64,000 nt of DNA from NCBI GenBank assembly GCA_049602155.1, contig JBMYRH010000008.1, positions 62,001 through 126,000 of the forward strand, read 5' to 3'. Made by a program: the position numbers and the translations under genes. Shown here piece after piece: positions 8,822 through 17,707 of this stretch. The first letter of the stretch is position 1. Each line of letters opens with the position of its first letter. This DNA comes from JBMYRH01 sp049602155 (GTDB taxonomy: Bacteria > Myxococcota_A > UBA9042 > PHBI01 > JBMYRH01). The notes beneath the pieces are model-generated. The model ran no database searches and was not told the DNA's origin. It worked only from the letters and a program-made list of their open reading frames with translations.

Positions 8822-9402
8822 GGCAGGTGCACTACGCGCTCATCGGGCTCGCGTGCATGATCGGCGGAGCGTGCGCCGGAACGCCTCGACCCGCAGAGAA
8901 TCCAGAGCAAGCTGCTGAGCAGCTCCGGCCCGCTCCTGAGCCTGCAGGGCAGGGGACTTTCGCCAAGGGAGAGGACCCCATTGTGACGCCGCCGGCTCAA
9001 GCGACTGCAGTGCGCTTGGAGACTGAGTCAGGTGTCCAGCGCGTCTCGGTCGAGCTCGCTGTGACGCCTGAAGCCCGTCGCAAGGGGCTCATGGGGCGGG
9101 AGGTGTTGGCGCAGGGGGATGGCATGCTCTTTGTCTTTGACACGGAGTCGGTTCAGACGTTCTGGATGCGCAACACGCTTATTGCGCTCGACATGATCTT
9201 CATCTCGGGGCCGCCGTCAGGTGAGGGAGCTCACGTCGTGGGCATCGTCCACGGCGCTCCGCCGCACTCGACTCAGCTTCGGTCGATTAAGAAGCCCAGT
9301 CGCTTTGTGCTCGAGGTGCCCGGCGGATGGTCTCGTGCTCATGGGCTGGACGCAGGTGACAAGGTCTATTTTGACGGTGCAGCGTCGCCCGAGGGCCACT
9401 GA
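8818..9402 (+). CDS. DUF192 lipoprotein
   Basis: 194 residues. The N-terminal signal ends in a loose lipobox (MIGGAC). After a Pro/Glu-rich linker comes a complete DUF192 domain: RVSVELAVTPEARRKGLMGR, then GDGMLFVFD, FWMRNTLIALDMIF, and a C-terminal VLEVPGGWSRAHGLDAGD. DUF192 proteins are small, compact secreted proteins of unknown biochemical role. The gene overlaps the metalloprotease stop codon by 4 nt, so the two are likely made together. Its 3' end overlaps the end of the convergent formyl-THF cyclo-ligase gene by 37 nt. Confidence 0.88.
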   Translation: MRQVHYALIGLACMIGGACAGTPRPAENPEQAAEQLRPAPEPAGQGTFAKGEDPIVTPPAQATAVRLETESGVQRVSVELAVTPEARRKGLMGREVLAQGDGMLFVFDTESVQTFWMRNTLIALDMIFISGPPSGEGAHVVGIVHGAPPHSTQLRSIKKPSRFVLEVPGGWSRAHGLDAGDKVYFDGAASPEGH

Positions 9403-9974
9403 TCGCCTCGGACGAAGCCCTCTTCGGTGACCAATTGGTCAATCGCCACGTCAGTCGGAGTGACGGGGAGCTGCGAGACGAGCTGCAGACCGAAGCCCAC
9501 ACCGACGCGCCTAGGGACCTCAGAGTGTGAGAGGAGACGATCGTAGAACCCACCGCCTTGGCCAAGTCGATTGCCATAGAGATCAAAGCCGAGGCCGGGG
9601 ACGCACAGGACGTCGAGTGACTCGACTGGGCAGTACGTGGCCTCTGGAGACGGTTCGCGGAGACCGCGGTAGCCCGGCACCAGCTCGCCTAAGGCGGCGC
9701 AGTAAAAGCGGAGGTGATCGCCTTCGACTCTCGGCCAAGCGAGGGCCACACCATGACGGGTTAAGCGCTCAGCGAGCCCGTCGAGAGATACCTCGGAGCC
9801 GGCACAAGCGTAGAGCCCTACAACGCGGAGACCCGCGCAGGCCGCTTCGAGGTGCGAGGCGATCGATGCCTCAGCGCGCAGCCGTGCGTCATCACTCAAC
9901 CCTGCGCGTGCCTTGCGTAAGGTGCGCCTGAGTCGTCGTTTGGCCTCGTCTAAGGGGGGCACAGACGCGCCCAC
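9366..9974 (-). CDS. ygfA: 5-formyltetrahydrofolate cyclo-ligase
   Basis: Makes 5,10-methenyl-THF from 5-formyl-THF using ATP. About 202 residues: DEAKRRLRRTLRKARAGL near the N-terminus is the family's KxxLRxxxRxxR motif, and the C-terminal LCVPGLGFDLYGNRLGQGGGFYDR is the conserved substrate/ATP-binding loop. The open frame reaches 10082, but that would run deep into zapA. GTG at 9974 lies 1 nt after the zapA stop (TAA c GTG), so this start is preferred; GTG at 9962 is the alternative. zapA followed by ygfA is a widely conserved gene pair, in many bacteria with 6S RNA between them; here there is no room for 6S RNA. Confidence 0.92.
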   Translation of the reverse strand: MGASVPPLDEAKRRLRRTLRKARAGLSDDARLRAEASIASHLEAACAGLRVVGLYACAGSEVSLDGLAERLTRHGVALAWPRVEGDHLRFYCAALGELVPGYRGLREPSPEATYCPVESLDVLCVPGLGFDLYGNRLGQGGGFYDRLLSHSEVPRRVGVGFGLQLVSQLPVTPTDVAIDQLVTEEGFVRGDQWPSGDAAPSK

Positions 9975-9975
9975 G

Positions 9976-10254
9976 TTAGACGGTGGTGCCCATCCGCGAG
10001 AGCAGGTTCCGCGACTGTGTACGGATGCTCTCCTTGAGGGAGTTGTGCTCCGCGCGCGCCTGGAACAGCTCGTCTGCGACATTCAGGACAGTGAGGAGCA
10101 GGGCGTTCTGTGCCGCCATGCTCTGCTTACCCTTCGTGATCCCTTCGAGCTTCTCATCGATGTACTCGGCGACCTCAGAAAGGTACTCCGGATCCTGCTC
10201 GGACCGGATCTTGAAGGAACGCCCGAGTAGTTGGATTTCATGGACTTGCATCAT
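9976..10254 (-). CDS. zapA: Cell division protein ZapA
   Basis: 92 residues: EIQLLGRSFKIRSEQDPEYLSEVAEYIDEKL, then a coiled-coil segment (NALLLTVLNVADELFQARAEHNSLKESI). This is the ZapA head plus dimer/tetramer coil. ZapA crosslinks FtsZ filaments at the division ring. The downstream partner, formyl-THF cyclo-ligase, begins 1 nt after the stop, so they form one operon. The 248 nt between this gene and the divergent tyrS must hold both promoters; I could not pick clear -10/-35 boxes there. Confidence 0.9.
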   Translation of the reverse strand: MMQVHEIQLLGRSFKIRSEQDPEYLSEVAEYIDEKLEGITKGKQSMAAQNALLLTVLNVADELFQARAEHNSLKESIRTQSRNLLSRMGTTV

Positions 10255-10502
10255 CGCCTCCCCGCGTCTGATTCATGTCTTTGGAAAGAGTCTCTAGGCG
10301 GCGAGGGCGACGGTCAAAAAATATGCCCGCATGAGCCGTTGAGGGCAGCGTTGGTCTGATTGAGGGTGTCAGACACACGCCGGGGGAAATTTGTTTGCAC
10401 AGGAGCGAAGGCTGACGTGTTCTCTCGGTGTCTGTTGATTCGGTGGACGTCTCAGTCTGGCATGGCGTAAAGAGACGGCGCCGTAAGCGGTGGAGGACAG
10501 GT

Positions 10503-11750
10503 ATGCAATTCGCACCCGTTGAACAACAATTAGAGCGCATCTTAGAGGGCGTCGTCGACGTGCACGTCGAGGAAGAGCTCCGAAAGAAGCTGATGAAGAG
10601 TCGAGAGACGGGGACGCCTCTCCGCATCAAGTGTGGGATGGATCCGACCGCGCCCGATCTTCACCTTGGCCATACTGTGGTGTTGACCAAGCTACGACAC
10701 TTTCAAGATCTCGGGCACGAGGTGCTCTTCTTGATCGGTGACTTCACCGGGCTCATCGGCGATCCGACAGGCCGCAGCGCCACGCGCAAAGCCCTGACAA
10801 AAGAAGAGGTCTTGGCGAACGCTGAGACTTACAAGGCTCAGGTCTTCAAGGTCTTGGCTCCTGAGCGAACCGAGGTGGTCTTTAACAGCAGCTGGATGTC
10901 CAAGCTTGGGGCGGAGGGCCTAATTGGCTTGGCGGCCCGATACAACGTGGCGCGCATGTTGGAGCGAGACGACTTTAAGAAGCGCTTTCGATCGGGACAG
11001 TCCATCAGCGTTCACGAGTTCCTCTACCCTCTGGTTCAGGCTTACGACTCAGTGGTGCTGCGCGCAGACATCGAGCTCGGTGGTACGGATCAGCTCTTCA
11101 ACCTATTGGTGGGGCGGCATATCATGCGGGAGTTCGATCAGGCACCGCAGTGCGTGCTGACGACGCCGCTCCTTGAGGGGCTCGATGGGCGCCTTGAGGA
11201 TGGTGTGATTGTTGGCGCCAAGATGTCCAAGTCTCTGGGGAACTACGTGGGTGTCGATGAGCCCCCGCTCGAGATGTTCGGGAAGCTGATGTCGATCTCT
11301 GACGATCTGATGTGGCGCTACATTTCGCTGCTCTCTACCGCGCCGGTCACCGAGCAGAAGGCGCTGAGGGAGGGCGTGGATAGCGGTGCTCAACATCCGC
11401 GAGACGTGAAGGCGACCTTCGCGGCGGAGCTCGTCGCCCGCTACCATGACGCTGCGCAAGCGGCCGCGGCTCGAGAGGAGTGGTTTCGCATCTTCAGCCA
11501 GCGCGAGGTGCCAACGGATATGCCGACTTTTACGCTCCCACCAGGGGAGGGCGGTACGCTGAGCATTTCGGCTGCTCTGAAAGGGGCCGGTTTGGTTTCT
11601 TCGGGGGGCGAGGCGCGGCGTATGCTTGGCCAAGGCGCCGTCTCCGTTGACGGTGAGAAGGTGACCGACCTCTCGGTGACTCTCCCCGCGGGGGGACCCT
11701 TCGTGATCAAGGTCGGAAAGCGCCGCTATGCATCTGTCACGGTAGGTTAG
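10503..11750 (+). CDS. tyrS: Tyrosyl-tRNA synthetase
   Basis: A class I synthetase that charges tRNA-Tyr; 415 residues. The HIGH-type motif is HLGH at about 54-57 and the second signature is KMSKS at about 240-244. The tyrosine-binding stretch is VVLRADIELGGTDQLFN. A C-terminal S4-like RNA-binding domain starts near SAALKGAGLVSSGGEARRML. The ATG at 10503 has a strong GGAGG 6 nt upstream; the frame extends further back to 10428, but that part is basic and unlike the family. Cytoplasmic housekeeping gene. No T-box leader is visible. Confidence 0.96.
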   Translation: MQFAPVEQQLERILEGVVDVHVEEELRKKLMKSRETGTPLRIKCGMDPTAPDLHLGHTVVLTKLRHFQDLGHEVLFLIGDFTGLIGDPTGRSATRKALTKEEVLANAETYKAQVFKVLAPERTEVVFNSSWMSKLGAEGLIGLAARYNVARMLERDDFKKRFRSGQSISVHEFLYPLVQAYDSVVLRADIELGGTDQLFNLLVGRHIMREFDQAPQCVLTTPLLEGLDGRLEDGVIVGAKMSKSLGNYVGVDEPPLEMFGKLMSISDDLMWRYISLLSTAPVTEQKALREGVDSGAQHPRDVKATFAAELVARYHDAAQAAAAREEWFRIFSQREVPTDMPTFTLPPGEGGTLSISAALKGAGLVSSGGEARRMLGQGAVSVDGEKVTDLSVTLPAGGPFVIKVGKRRYASVTVG

Positions 11751-11868
11751 AGGCCTTGCTCGCCACAATCTGCTCATAACTTGCTCAAAACAAAGCTGAA
11801 TTGCGGCAGTCCTTGCGGTTCGTGCACGATTGACTAGGCTCGCGGTGCCCAATAAGCCGGAGCGTCCT

Positions 11869-12513
11869 GTGATCGATTTCGATCTAGAAGAGATGGTGCA
11901 GCAGCAGCTTGTGAGCCGCGGAGTTCACGACCAACGCGTCATCGCAGCCTTTCGTGAGGTCCCAAGGGCAGCTTTCGTGCCTCAGTACCTACACAACCGG
12001 ATGTACGGTGACGAGCGGCTCCCGATTGGGCTTGGGCAGACGATCTCGCCGCCATACCTCTCCGCTCGGATGCTTCAGAGCTTGCAGCTCAAGAGCGATG
12101 CTCGGGTCTTAGAGGTAGGGACCGGCTCCGGGTATCAGACCGCGATGCTCTCTCGCCTCGCGGGCGAGGTCCTGACCATCGAGTGCCTGCCGGAGCTGTC
12201 AGCGCGCGCTCGGAAGCTCTTGGTGGACGACATGCACCTCGATAACGTCACCTTCCTCGTGGGAGATGGCTACCAAGGCTGGAGTGACCGCGCCCCGTTT
12301 GACGCGATCATCGTGAACGCGGCGGCTGAGGAGATCCCCTGGCCCCTCGAAGGGCAGTTGAGGACGCGTGGTCGCCTAGTGATGCCTGTTGGCGAGCGTG
12401 AGCAGCGGTTGGTGGTCCTCCACCGGCCCAAGGCCTCTGCGGAGCCCTCTGAGTGCGACTCGGAGCCGATCACGAACCTGTTCCCGATGCTCGAAGGCGA
12501 AGCCCAAGAGTAA
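11869..12513 (+). CDS. pcm: Protein-L-isoaspartate O-methyltransferase
   Basis: Repairs damaged isoaspartyl residues by SAM-dependent methylation. It has the family's substrate/active-site motif LPIGLGQTISPPYLSARM, SAM-binding motif I (VLEVGTGSGYQTAML) and the C-terminal LVMPVGERE strand. I take GTG at 11869 because GGAG lies 6 nt upstream. TTG at 11830 and GTG at 11845 are upstream in-frame options, and ATG at 11893 (MVQQQLVSRG) aligns with the start of the E. coli protein. In this direction it follows tyrS by about 120 nt. Cytoplasmic. Confidence 0.93.
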   Translation: MIDFDLEEMVQQQLVSRGVHDQRVIAAFREVPRAAFVPQYLHNRMYGDERLPIGLGQTISPPYLSARMLQSLQLKSDARVLEVGTGSGYQTAMLSRLAGEVLTIECLPELSARARKLLVDDMHLDNVTFLVGDGYQGWSDRAPFDAIIVNAAAEEIPWPLEGQLRTRGRLVMPVGEREQRLVVLHRPKASAEPSECDSEPITNLFPMLEGEAQE

Positions 12514-12649
12514 GGGAACAGCACGCTGTCTTGAGGATGGATGACGAGGGGGGCTCGGCATCCTTCTGATAGCAGTGCAGCATACACGCCGCGCTGTCGT
12601 CAGGAGCGCTTTGCCGTCTGTTCATAAGGAAGATGAGGAGTGAGCGTCG

Positions 12650-13048
12650 ATGGCCAATAACGAGCAAGACCGAGCCCAACCCACCCGCCGTATGCAGCCG
12701 CTGGTTGTCGTGGATGAGGTGGAGTCGCTGAGGCCGTTTTATACGGAGAAGCTAGGCTTCTCTGAGCGGACATATCGCCCTCACGGAGGCGGTGCATTTG
12801 TCTCATTTGAGTACGAGTCGTGTCCGATAGGTTTTTGCACCCCGGGGGCGCTCCCGGAGCTCCCGTCTGAGCCCACGCGAGGCTTGATGGTCATCTACGA
12901 ATTGCGCGACGCAAAGGCGGCTCACCGCATCATGTCCGGGAGGGCCGGGGACGCCTTGGGGCCCATTAAGGAGGCTCCGTTTGGTCTCTATTATGATGTC
13001 CAGGATCCCGCCGGTGTTGTGGTCCGTTTTGTCCAAGTCACGGAGTAG
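12650..13048 (+). CDS. VOC-fold (glyoxalase/bleomycin-resistance type) protein
   Basis: 132 residues with the paired beta-alpha-beta-beta-beta modules of the vicinal oxygen chelate fold: PLVVVDEVESLRPFYTEKLGF at the start of module 1, YYDVQDPAGVVVRFVQVTE at the end of module 2. Metal ligands are not obvious (H65-equivalents missing), so whether it is an enzyme or a binding protein is open. The start ATG follows GAGGAG. It sits alone between pcm and the Fe-S carrier gene. Confidence 0.82.
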   Translation: MANNEQDRAQPTRRMQPLVVVDEVESLRPFYTEKLGFSERTYRPHGGGAFVSFEYESCPIGFCTPGALPELPSEPTRGLMVIYELRDAKAAHRIMSGRAGDALGPIKEAPFGLYYDVQDPAGVVVRFVQVTE

Positions 13049-13141
13049 CGACGCAAGAACTCATGCGCTATGCGTTGACTCGACAGGTTCCGGAGCTATG
13101 ATCAGAGGCGAACAGTCCGCGAGGACCACCACAGGAAGACG

Positions 13142-13465
13142 ATGCTTCATCTAACCACAGCAGCGGCAGAGAAGATTCGAGATATGGCCGTCGAGCACGA
13201 CAGCAGCGACGCTGGAATCCGAGTGATGGTCGTGGGTGGCGGATGTTCGGGGTTGTCTTACGACATGGACTTCGAGACGGCCGCACAAGAGGGCGATGAA
13301 GTGTTTGAGTCCGAGGGCGTAAAGCTCTACGTCGACCCAATGAGCATTGCGTACTTGGACGGAACCAAGATCGACTACGTCCAGACCTTCAAGTTCAGTG
13401 GCTTTCATTTTGAGAACCCGAATTCCTCGAAGAGTTGTGGTTGCGGAAGCTCCTTCGCCGTCTAG
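13142..13465 (+). CDS. erpA: A-type iron-sulfur carrier (ErpA/IscA-like)
   Basis: 107 residues. Three cysteines in the family pattern bind the cluster: one in VGGGCSGLSY (about residue 38) and the C-terminal CGCG (about 102-105). It delivers Fe-S clusters to apo-enzymes; NadA, QueE and other Fe-S proteins in this window are plausible clients. No iscS/iscU neighbours are present, which fits a stand-alone ErpA-type carrier rather than an isc operon member; the exact subfamily name is an inference. The HD-domain gene follows by 6 nt, so they are likely co-transcribed. Confidence 0.9.
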   Translation: MLHLTTAAAEKIRDMAVEHDSSDAGIRVMVVGGGCSGLSYDMDFETAAQEGDEVFESEGVKLYVDPMSIAYLDGTKIDYVQTFKFSGFHFENPNSSKSCGCGSSFAV

Positions 13466-13471
13466 GGCATC

Positions 13472-14887
13472 ATGGCTTTAGACGGTCCTTGGCAGGTCCC
13501 TGAGCTGGTGCCGGCGGGTGCTGGGCGCGGGGTGATCCGGCTCCCGGAGTTGCATAATATTCCGGTGACGGAGTCTGTCCTCGCGGTGGTGGACCACCCG
13601 CATTTTCAGCGACTTCGGCGCGTGCGGCAGCTCGGGCCGACCTACCTCGTGTACCCTGGGGCGACCCACACACGCTTCGAGCACTCCCTCGGGGTGTACG
13701 GCACGGTTGTCCGCTATCTGCAGAGCTTATTGCAGCAGGCGGAGATACGGCTCTCATTGGACGAGGAGGATGTTCGAACCGTCCTGATGGCGGGGCTGTT
13801 GCATGACATCGGGCACTACCCGTTTGCCCACACCCTTGAGGCCCTGCACCATCGAGGTGCGGACACACCTCGGCACGAAGAGGTGGGGTGTCGGATCATT
13901 GAGGGGAACTCCGGCGGCCTTTCGCATGATGGACCGCCGATCGCAGAGCTTCTGAGGGCACGTATGAGGGTCAAGCCAGAGCGCGTCATGGCCTTGATGA
14001 CGTCCTCACGGGCCGAGCTCCCCTCGTCGACGGACCGCTTCCTCCAGTCGATCATCTCCAGCGCCCTCGACGCCGACAAGATGGACTACCTTTGGCGTGA
14101 CTCTGTGCACCTCGGCGTGCCCTACGGGCGTAACTACGATCGCGAGCGCTTGCTGAACTCTCTCACCGTAAATGGAGAGGGGGACGGGCTCGCGGTGACC
14201 TCGAAGGGGATCGTCTCGGCTCAGATCTTCCTCTTTTGTCGCTACACGATGTACTCCGAAGTGTACTGGCATCATACGGTACGCAGCCTCTCCGCCATGC
14301 TAGAGCAGGCATGGTCGGATCTCGTGACCCAAGGTCAACTCGAAGTTGAAGAGCTCCTCTCGCGGCTCCTCACCGTCGGTGACGATGAGCTTCTGCGTGG
14401 CCTCGCAGCAGAGGCTTCTCCCGGCTCGGTTGCGGCTCGGACGCTGCACTGCCTCACCGGCGATCGTCGCCAGCCCTACCGCCGCTTGATGACTTGGTCG
14501 AGGGCCTACCACGATGACCAGTCGCGAGAGACCTACACCCGCCTGCATAGTCTATCGGCTGTGGAGTCGGCCACGCTGGTGACTGCGCTCCGCGAGCGCC
14601 TGGGTGTCGGTGGACGCCCGCTGCGCGAGGGCGACGTCATCCTCGACATCCCTCCCCGGGACAAAGATCGCCTCCCAGAGGTCACGGTCTATCATCCGCA
14701 CGGCCGAGGAGGGGGGAGCTACACATCGCTCGCAGAGAGTTCTCGCATCGTGTCGGGGATGGGAGAGGACTTTTTGGCGGCTGTGAAGAAGATCCGGCTC
14801 TTTGTGCACCCCGAGCATGCGGAGCGTCTCGGGCGCGACCGCGCCGCGCTGAAAAACGCCGTTGATGAGGTGCTCTCGACGCTCTGA
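13472..14887 (+). CDS. HD-domain phosphohydrolase, SAMHD1/YdhJ-like (first of tandem pair)
   Basis: 471 residues. The N-terminus IRLPELHNIPVTESVLAVVDHPHFQRLRRVRQLG is the dNTPase/SAMHD1-type entry motif. The metal site is seen as TRFEHSLGVY (first His), LLHDIGHYPFAHTLE (HD pair) and a distal Asp in SALDADKMDYLWRDS. Proteins of this family hydrolyse dNTPs or related nucleotides; the actual substrate cannot be read from sequence. It starts 6 nt after the Fe-S carrier and is followed 22 nt later by a second HD protein with the same architecture. Confidence 0.88.
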   Translation: MALDGPWQVPELVPAGAGRGVIRLPELHNIPVTESVLAVVDHPHFQRLRRVRQLGPTYLVYPGATHTRFEHSLGVYGTVVRYLQSLLQQAEIRLSLDEEDVRTVLMAGLLHDIGHYPFAHTLEALHHRGADTPRHEEVGCRIIEGNSGGLSHDGPPIAELLRARMRVKPERVMALMTSSRAELPSSTDRFLQSIISSALDADKMDYLWRDSVHLGVPYGRNYDRERLLNSLTVNGEGDGLAVTSKGIVSAQIFLFCRYTMYSEVYWHHTVRSLSAMLEQAWSDLVTQGQLEVEELLSRLLTVGDDELLRGLAAEASPGSVAARTLHCLTGDRRQPYRRLMTWSRAYHDDQSRETYTRLHSLSAVESATLVTALRERLGVGGRPLREGDVILDIPPRDKDRLPEVTVYHPHGRGGGSYTSLAESSRIVSGMGEDFLAAVKKIRLFVHPEHAERLGRDRAALKNAVDEVLSTL

Positions 14888-14909
14888 TCCCGTCTTGCGT
14901 TGACGTGAG

Positions 14910-16229
14910 GTGGTGGAGCGCGACAATGCCTGCATGCCGCAAGCGAAGCCACGCCTCTACAGAGACCCCGTACACGACACCATCGCCTTTGCGCCTGATA
15001 CGCCAGAGGGACAGCTCGTCATTCGACTGCTAGACACGCGAGAGGTTCAGCGGCTCCGTCGGGTACGCCAACTCGCCTTGAGCCACTTGGTCTATCACGG
15101 GGCTGAGCACTCGCGCTTTTCTCACTCGTTAGGGGTGGTCTGGCTCGCCTCCCAAATGCTCGACCGACTTGGCGAGTGCGTTGAGATCTCCGAGGAGGCG
15201 CGGCTCGCGACGCTTGCATGCGCGTTGCTTCACGACATCGGTCATGCCCCGTTCAGCCATGCCCTCGAGGGCGTATGTGGTGTCCGCCACGAAGAGCGGG
15301 CGAGTGAGATCGTCCGTGACCCTGACTCGGACATTCACCGTGTCTTGGTCGACGTGGACCCTACGTTCCCGGAGCGCGTCGCGACCTGGATGCACGGAGC
15401 AGCTGGTCAGCCGCCGTTCCTTTACGAGTTGGTGTCCAGCCAACTCGATGCAGATCGCCTCGACTATATTTTGCGCGACGGCCGGATGACCGGGGTCAAG
15501 ATCGGGAGCTATGACCTCGAGCGTATCTTGGCGATGCTGGATGTCGTGGATGGCCACCTTGCAGTTCATGCGGGCGGGCAAGCGGCGGTCGAGGGGTACC
15601 TCTTAGCGCGCTTCCACATGTATCAGCAGGTCTATCTCCATAAGACCTCTCGAGGCGCTGAGCGCGTCCTGGTGGAGACCTTGAAGCGCGCGAGCGAGCT
15701 GTTCCGCGAGGGGCAGGGCCCTGCGCATTGGCCGACTGGGGCTCTGGGGACGCTCCTCGAAGGGAGGTCGTTGTCCCCGATGGAGTTCGTGAGCCTCGAT
15801 GACTATGAGCTCTGGATGAGCCTGAAGGCATGGGTCGACGACCCGGACCGCGTGCTCTCCGATCTCGCTCGCGCACTCGTACATCGGCACCTATGGAAGA
15901 CAGCACAGCTCCCTGTGGGTGAGTCACCACGTGCAGATGAGCTGGTCGCCTCGGCGCGCTCGATCGCGCGGGTGAATGGGTTTGATCCCGAGCGGCACGT
16001 GCTGGTCGACACGTCTGGTGGCTCTCCCTACAAGCCCTTTACTGGGCTCGGGAGCACCGCGGGGGCGATACGCATGATCTCGAGTGCGGGGGGAACAATC
16101 CCCATCGAAGATCGCTCAGACATCGTGAGGATGCTGGGGCAGATGCGACACCGTCAGCGCCTGCTCTGCTATCACCCGGCCCTTCGTGATCGTCTGCGGC
16201 CTATGCTGGAGGGGGCTGCGCGGGATTAA
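14910..16229 (+). CDS. HD-domain phosphohydrolase, SAMHD1/YdhJ-like (second of tandem pair)
   Basis: 439 residues from GTG 14910; ATG at 14934 (MPQAKPRLYRDPVHDTIAF) is an equally good start. It shows the same motifs as its neighbour: YRDPVHDTIAF, VQRLRRVRQLALSHLVYHGAEHSRFSHSLGVV, LLHDIGHAPFSHALEG, and SSQLDADRLDYILRDG. The two proteins look like diverged paralogs, with distinct C-terminal halves. They may form hetero-oligomers (inference). The end overlaps the convergent cyclase gene by 4 nt. Confidence 0.88.
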   Translation: MVERDNACMPQAKPRLYRDPVHDTIAFAPDTPEGQLVIRLLDTREVQRLRRVRQLALSHLVYHGAEHSRFSHSLGVVWLASQMLDRLGECVEISEEARLATLACALLHDIGHAPFSHALEGVCGVRHEERASEIVRDPDSDIHRVLVDVDPTFPERVATWMHGAAGQPPFLYELVSSQLDADRLDYILRDGRMTGVKIGSYDLERILAMLDVVDGHLAVHAGGQAAVEGYLLARFHMYQQVYLHKTSRGAERVLVETLKRASELFREGQGPAHWPTGALGTLLEGRSLSPMEFVSLDDYELWMSLKAWVDDPDRVLSDLARALVHRHLWKTAQLPVGESPRADELVASARSIARVNGFDPERHVLVDTSGGSPYKPFTGLGSTAGAIRMISSAGGTIPIEDRSDIVRMLGQMRHRQRLLCYHPALRDRLRPMLEGAARD

Positions 16230-17707
16230 CTCGCGTCATCGTCCTTCGGAGGCTCGTCGACCTTGGCGATTGAGGCGCCTGTCGGAGAAGCCTCGGCCGC
16301 GTCACTCCAGGCCTCGGCGCGGTCTCGACCACGCTTCTTCGCCAAGTAGAGTGCCGAGTCGGCTCGCGCCATGAGTTGCTCAGCGTCTTCGGCCTGGCTG
16401 GGGAGGAGCGCGAACCCGATGCTGGTCGTGATGCGTCCGAGGGACATCCCACGGTTGTTCTGGAAGTTGTGCTCACGAATCGTCGCGACGAGGCTTTGGG
16501 CGACTTTGTTGGCGGCCTTCTCACCGCTATCGAGGAGCAAGACGGCGAACTCTTCACCACCCAGCCGCGCGACGATGTCGGTCACGCGGAGCCGCTCTTG
16601 GAAGAGCTGAGCGACCTCTCGTAAGACCTGATCGCCCACGGGGTGACCAAAGCGGTCATTGACGCTCTTGAAGTGGTCGAGGTCCATGATGAGCAGCGCC
16701 ATCGGGGAGCCTGTGCGGTTACTGCGCCGGATCTCGAAGTCCATGCTCTCATCAAGCGCGCGCCGGTTGAGCAGCCCTGTCAGCTCGTCTGTGCGCGCGA
16801 GCCTCTCTAGATCTTCCACCGCGGATGCGAGCTGCTCGTTCACCTCCTCCAACGCCTTCGTTCGCATCGTCACTTTGTATTCGAGGGAACGCGTATAGTC
16901 ACCGAGCTGGTTCGCCATGCTGTTGAAGGTCGACGCGAGGTGACCGAACTCATCGCGGCTTGAGATCTCGACCCGTGTTTCGAATTCGCCACTGCTCATC
17001 GAGGCCGCGGCACGCGAGAGCTTCTCAATGGGCTGGATGACGGCGAGCTGTACGGCCAGGAAGATCAGGAGGAACAAGAGGATGCCGGTCCCGAACATGG
17101 CGCCGACCATCCACATTCGGAGCGTCTTGAGCCTGTGATGCACTTGTGCGAAGTCAGCCCGCGCGATGAGGGTCCCCCACCTGAGCCCTGCGACGGCGGG
17201 CATCGCGACGACAAGGACGGGGCGATTGTCTGTGCTCGTATACTGCCACCACCGGGGCTTCTCAGAGGCCGAAGCGGCTAACGCGACTTCGCGGTCTCTC
17301 GCTGGTGACTCTGACCATCTTCCAGAGCCCGGCTCCATGCTCCCTGTCCCGGAGTGTGCGTATCGCACTCCCTCATGGTCCAGCATGTCGACCAGCTCGA
17401 AGTGACGGAGTGGATCGTAGTCGTTGGAGCCTCGGTCCCGGTAGCCACCGACGAGCTCTCCCAGGACACCATCGAGCTTCTCCATGTCGTCCATTGCCAA
17501 GGACATGGCGCACGGCAGGGCGACGGACTCAAGTCGACTCGCGACATGGGTGATGGCGCTGTCGACGACACGCTTTGACTCGACCTGCAGCAGCCAAACT
17601 CCTAGGGCCCCAGTCAGCACAAGGGTCATGGCTGTGACACCAAAGGCGAGCTTTCGTCTTAGTCCACCCGTTTGCCAGCGAAAGAGCTGAGAAGGCGAGG
17701 CGTTCAT
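16226..17707 (-). CDS. Membrane diguanylate cyclase (periplasmic sensor-HAMP-GGDEF)
   Basis: 493 residues. An N-terminal membrane helix (LAFGVTAMTLVLTGALGVWLL), a periplasmic domain of about 150 residues, a second helix (GAMFGTGILLFLLIFLAVQLAV), a HAMP domain (about 225-280), a short coiled coil and a GGDEF domain. The active-site motif is GGEEF (about 382-386), with an intact RxxD inhibitory site (RVTD) five residues before it, so c-di-GMP synthesis with product inhibition is expected. ATG 17707 has GAGGG upstream. The preceding gene, a PhnD-like binding lipoprotein, ends inside this start codon (ATGA), so the two are translated together and probably form one sensor. Confidence 0.93.
   Translation of the reverse strand: MNASPSQLFRWQTGGLRRKLAFGVTAMTLVLTGALGVWLLQVESKRVVDSAITHVASRLESVALPCAMSLAMDDMEKLDGVLGELVGGYRDRGSNDYDPLRHFELVDMLDHEGVRYAHSGTGSMEPGSGRWSESPARDREVALAASASEKPRWWQYTSTDNRPVLVVAMPAVAGLRWGTLIARADFAQVHHRLKTLRMWMVGAMFGTGILLFLLIFLAVQLAVIQPIEKLSRAAASMSSGEFETRVEISSRDEFGHLASTFNSMANQLGDYTRSLEYKVTMRTKALEEVNEQLASAVEDLERLARTDELTGLLNRRALDESMDFEIRRSNRTGSPMALLIMDLDHFKSVNDRFGHPVGDQVLREVAQLFQERLRVTDIVARLGGEEFAVLLLDSGEKAANKVAQSLVATIREHNFQNNRGMSLGRITTSIGFALLPSQAEDAEQLMARADSALYLAKKRGRDRAEAWSDAAEASPTGASIAKVDEPPKDDDAS

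Noticed and set aside
10255..10502. 6S RNA or T-box leader between zapA and tyrS
   Set aside because: No closed 6S-type rod with central bubble and no T-box GGTGGNACCGCG motif were seen; the gap probably holds two divergent promoters.
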